Assembly: GCA_023423495.1 (NCBI GenBank)
Contig: JAFAFM010000342.1
Coordinates: forward strand, 1 to 7,241
DNA from: Armatimonadota bacterium
GTDB lineage: Bacteria; Armatimonadota; Fimbriimonadia; Fimbriimonadales; Fimbriimonadaceae
Direction: 5' to 3'
DNA: 7,241 nucleotides
The notes below the pieces were generated by a model, which saw nothing but the letters and a program-made list of their open reading frames with translations, was not told where the DNA came from and did no database searches. Position 1 is the stretch's first letter. Each line of letters starts with the position of its first letter. Of this stretch, positions 5,811 through 7,241 are shown piece by piece. Position numbers and translations under genes: made by a program.

Positions 5811-5819
5811 AAAAGAAGA

Positions 5820-7241
5820 ATGTCATTTCGCGTAAATACGAATGTGGCGGCGATGAACGCCCTGCGAAACGTCGGACAGACGACCAACGACTTCAATAAG
5901 TCGATTACTCGTCTTTCGACCGGTCTGCGTATCAACACTGCAGCGGACGATCCCGCTGGTCTGATCATTTCGGAGAACTTCCGAGCGCAGTTGGCAGGCA
6001 TCGACCAAGCCGTTCGAAACTCGCAAGACGCTATCAACTACGCCAAGACCGCTGAAGGCGCGCTGGACGAAGTCAACCGACTTCTTCGCGATGCTCGTGG
6101 CTTGGCCGTAGCAGCTGGCAACACCGGTACGATGAGCGCATCGGCCATTCAAGCCAACCAAAGCCAACTTCAATCGATCGTGTCATCCGTGACCCGAATC
6201 GCTCAGACGACTCAATTCGGAACCAAGAAGCTTCTCGATGGCAGCTCCGGAGTTAACGCTTCCGTAACTAACGGAACGTTGGTCGGATCGATCAACCTCG
6301 GTGGTCAGTTCGCTGGCGCTGCGGTCACAAGCAACACTTCCGTAGTGGCAACGCTGACGCAGGCTGCGACTCAAGCCAGCGTCACCGGAAAGGCTGTGGC
6401 GATCGGCGCTACAGTCGGCGCTGGTTCCTTCTCCGTAAATGGCGTGACGTTCACCACCGACGCTACCACGACTGCGCAGCAGACGATCGACAAGATCAAC
6501 GCTGCTCAGGGACAGACGGGCGTTATGGCAACTCATGACGGTACCAACATCGTGCTCCGAAGCACTGCCTTCGGTTCCAACGCTCGAATCGACCTTGCCG
6601 ACGCGAACGGTGTTGTCCGAACTGGTGGCGCTGGTTCCACTTCCGCAACGGGTGTGGATGCCCTCGCGACTGTTCAAGTTGGGACAGCCACCGCTCTCTT
6701 CACTTCGAGCCTGAACGGCAATGACGGTTTGACGCTCGCTGATGCGGACGGCAACACGGTTAAGCTCACGGCTGCCGGTAACGTCACCGCTTCGGTACAG
6801 GGTGCGACGATCGGCCAGGTGATCGTAGGATCCAGCCAGTTCCAAATCGGCGGCAACGCGGGTCAAACGACGAGCCTCTCGCTCGGCAACTTCGCGGCTA
6901 GCCAACTTGGCGACGGCGTTGTATCCGGCAAGAACCTCTCCAATCTCGACTTGACGACAGCGAGCGGCGCAACCGATGCCCTGAAGGTCATCGATGCGGC
7001 AATCGAAGAAGTCTCCAAGTCCCGAGGTCAGATCGGCAGCTTCCAGCGCAACGTGCTGGAATCGAACATCCGATCGCTGGGCGTGGCTCGAGAGAACCTC
7101 GCCGCTACCGAGTCGACTATCCGCGATACCGACGTTGCTGCGGAAATGACCAACTTCACGAAGCTTCAGATTCTGCAGCAGGCCGGTCTCTCGGTTCTGT
7201 CGCAGGCGAACGCTGCTCCTCAGTCCGTTCTTTCTCTGCTT
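5820..7241 (+). CDS. fliC: Flagellin, filament structural protein (3' end cut by window edge)
   Basis: Reads 474 codons without a stop to the window edge. The product is exported through the flagellar type III apparatus and polymerises into the filament. The N-terminal D0/D1 region (about 1-140) carries VNTNVAAMNALRNV, LSTGLRINTAADDPAGL (32-48) and the helix QDAINYAKTAEGALDEVN (69-86). The C-terminal D1/D0 region (about 370-474) has the typical IRDTDVAAEM and ends QANAAPQSVLSLL. Flagellins usually finish one residue after this, so the gene is probably complete except for the last codon or two and the stop. The central variable domain (about 143-370) is Thr/Ala/Gly-rich and holds a flagellin hook IN-like motif at about 206-260 (NGVTFTT, TIDKINAAQ, NIVLRST, ARIDL). 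There is no cysteine, which is usual for flagellins. It has a strong ribosome-binding site and a hairpin-rich leader. Other flagellin copies or filament genes may follow beyond the window. Confidence 0.97.
   Translation, partial: MSFRVNTNVAAMNALRNVGQTTNDFNKSITRLSTGLRINTAADDPAGLIISENFRAQLAGIDQAVRNSQDAINYAKTAEGALDEVNRLLRDARGLAVAAGNTGTMSASAIQANQSQLQSIVSSVTRIAQTTQFGTKKLLDGSSGVNASVTNGTLVGSINLGGQFAGAAVTSNTSVVATLTQAATQASVTGKAVAIGATVGAGSFSVNGVTFTTDATTTAQQTIDKINAAQGQTGVMATHDGTNIVLRSTAFGSNARIDLADANGVVRTGGAGSTSATGVDALATVQVGTATALFTSSLNGNDGLTLADADGNTVKLTAAGNVTASVQGATIGQVIVGSSQFQIGGNAGQTTSLSLGNFAASQLGDGVVSGKNLSNLDLTTASGATDALKVIDAAIEEVSKSRGQIGSFQRNVLESNIRSLGVARENLAATESTIRDTDVAAEMTNFTKLQILQQAGLSVLSQANAAPQSVLSLL

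Larger units (their letters stand above)
5510..5819. other. Divergent intergenic region with several short inverted repeats
   Basis: About 310 bases between the divergent flavoprotein operon and the flagellin gene. I see no convincing gene here. It contains at least six short perfect inverted repeats (listed separately or in the findings) and three copies of CGCCCGG (5666-5672, 5746-5752, 5784-5790). It must hold the promoters of both transcription units, but I find no strong sigma-70 or sigma-28 match on either strand. The part nearest the flagellin is the most structured. Confidence 0.6.

Noticed and set aside
6183..6905. Open frame of 240 codons on the minus strand, antisense to flagellin
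   Set aside because: The plus frame is an unmistakable flagellin. The antisense product is Ser/Arg-rich with no recognisable domain and is a by-product of the third-position bias.

Overview
The window looks like an ordinary bacterial chromosome segment, moderately GC-rich by eye and densely packed. It holds six protein genes and one non-coding gap longer than 300 bases. The organism is a flagellated, diderm-like or related bacterium. The QxAxW-type exported protein, the lineage-atypical flagellin and the mixed gene neighbourhood are compatible with Armatimonadota (Fimbriimonadia-like), but that placement is an inference; nothing in the sequence proves it.

Layout. Bases 3-1787, plus strand: a small exported protein with a possible Cys-Gln thioester-type fold, then, 21 bases on and across a small hairpin, a PLP-dependent class V aminotransferase of the cysteine-desulfurase-like family. 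That gene converges with a four-gene minus-strand block and shares a CTAG with it, so the two stop codons overlap by 4 bases. Bases 5509-1784, minus strand, read in transcription order: an amine-oxidase/phytoene-desaturase-like flavoprotein, a renalase-like NAD/FAD oxidoreductase, a secreted DUF3108-like protein, and dapB (4-hydroxy-tetrahydrodipicolinate reductase, lysine/diaminopimelate synthesis). All junctions overlap, two of them as TTGA (TTG start interlocked with TGA stop). The third gene makes best sense with an ATT start, so the block appears translationally coupled with non-ATG starts downstream of its first gene.

Bases 5510-5819 form a divergent intergenic region with several short perfect inverted repeats. 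It probably carries the promoters and leaders of the minus-strand operon and of the flagellin. Bases 5820-7241, plus strand: a flagellin gene, open to the window edge and probably only about one residue short of its natural C-terminus. It has conserved D0/D1 ends and a central insert with a flagellin hook IN-like motif.

I see no mobile element, CRISPR array, tRNA, rRNA or obvious defence system. The most interesting points are the probable AUU start codon with a full signal peptide behind it, the repeated TTGA coupling, and the structured leader region before the flagellin.
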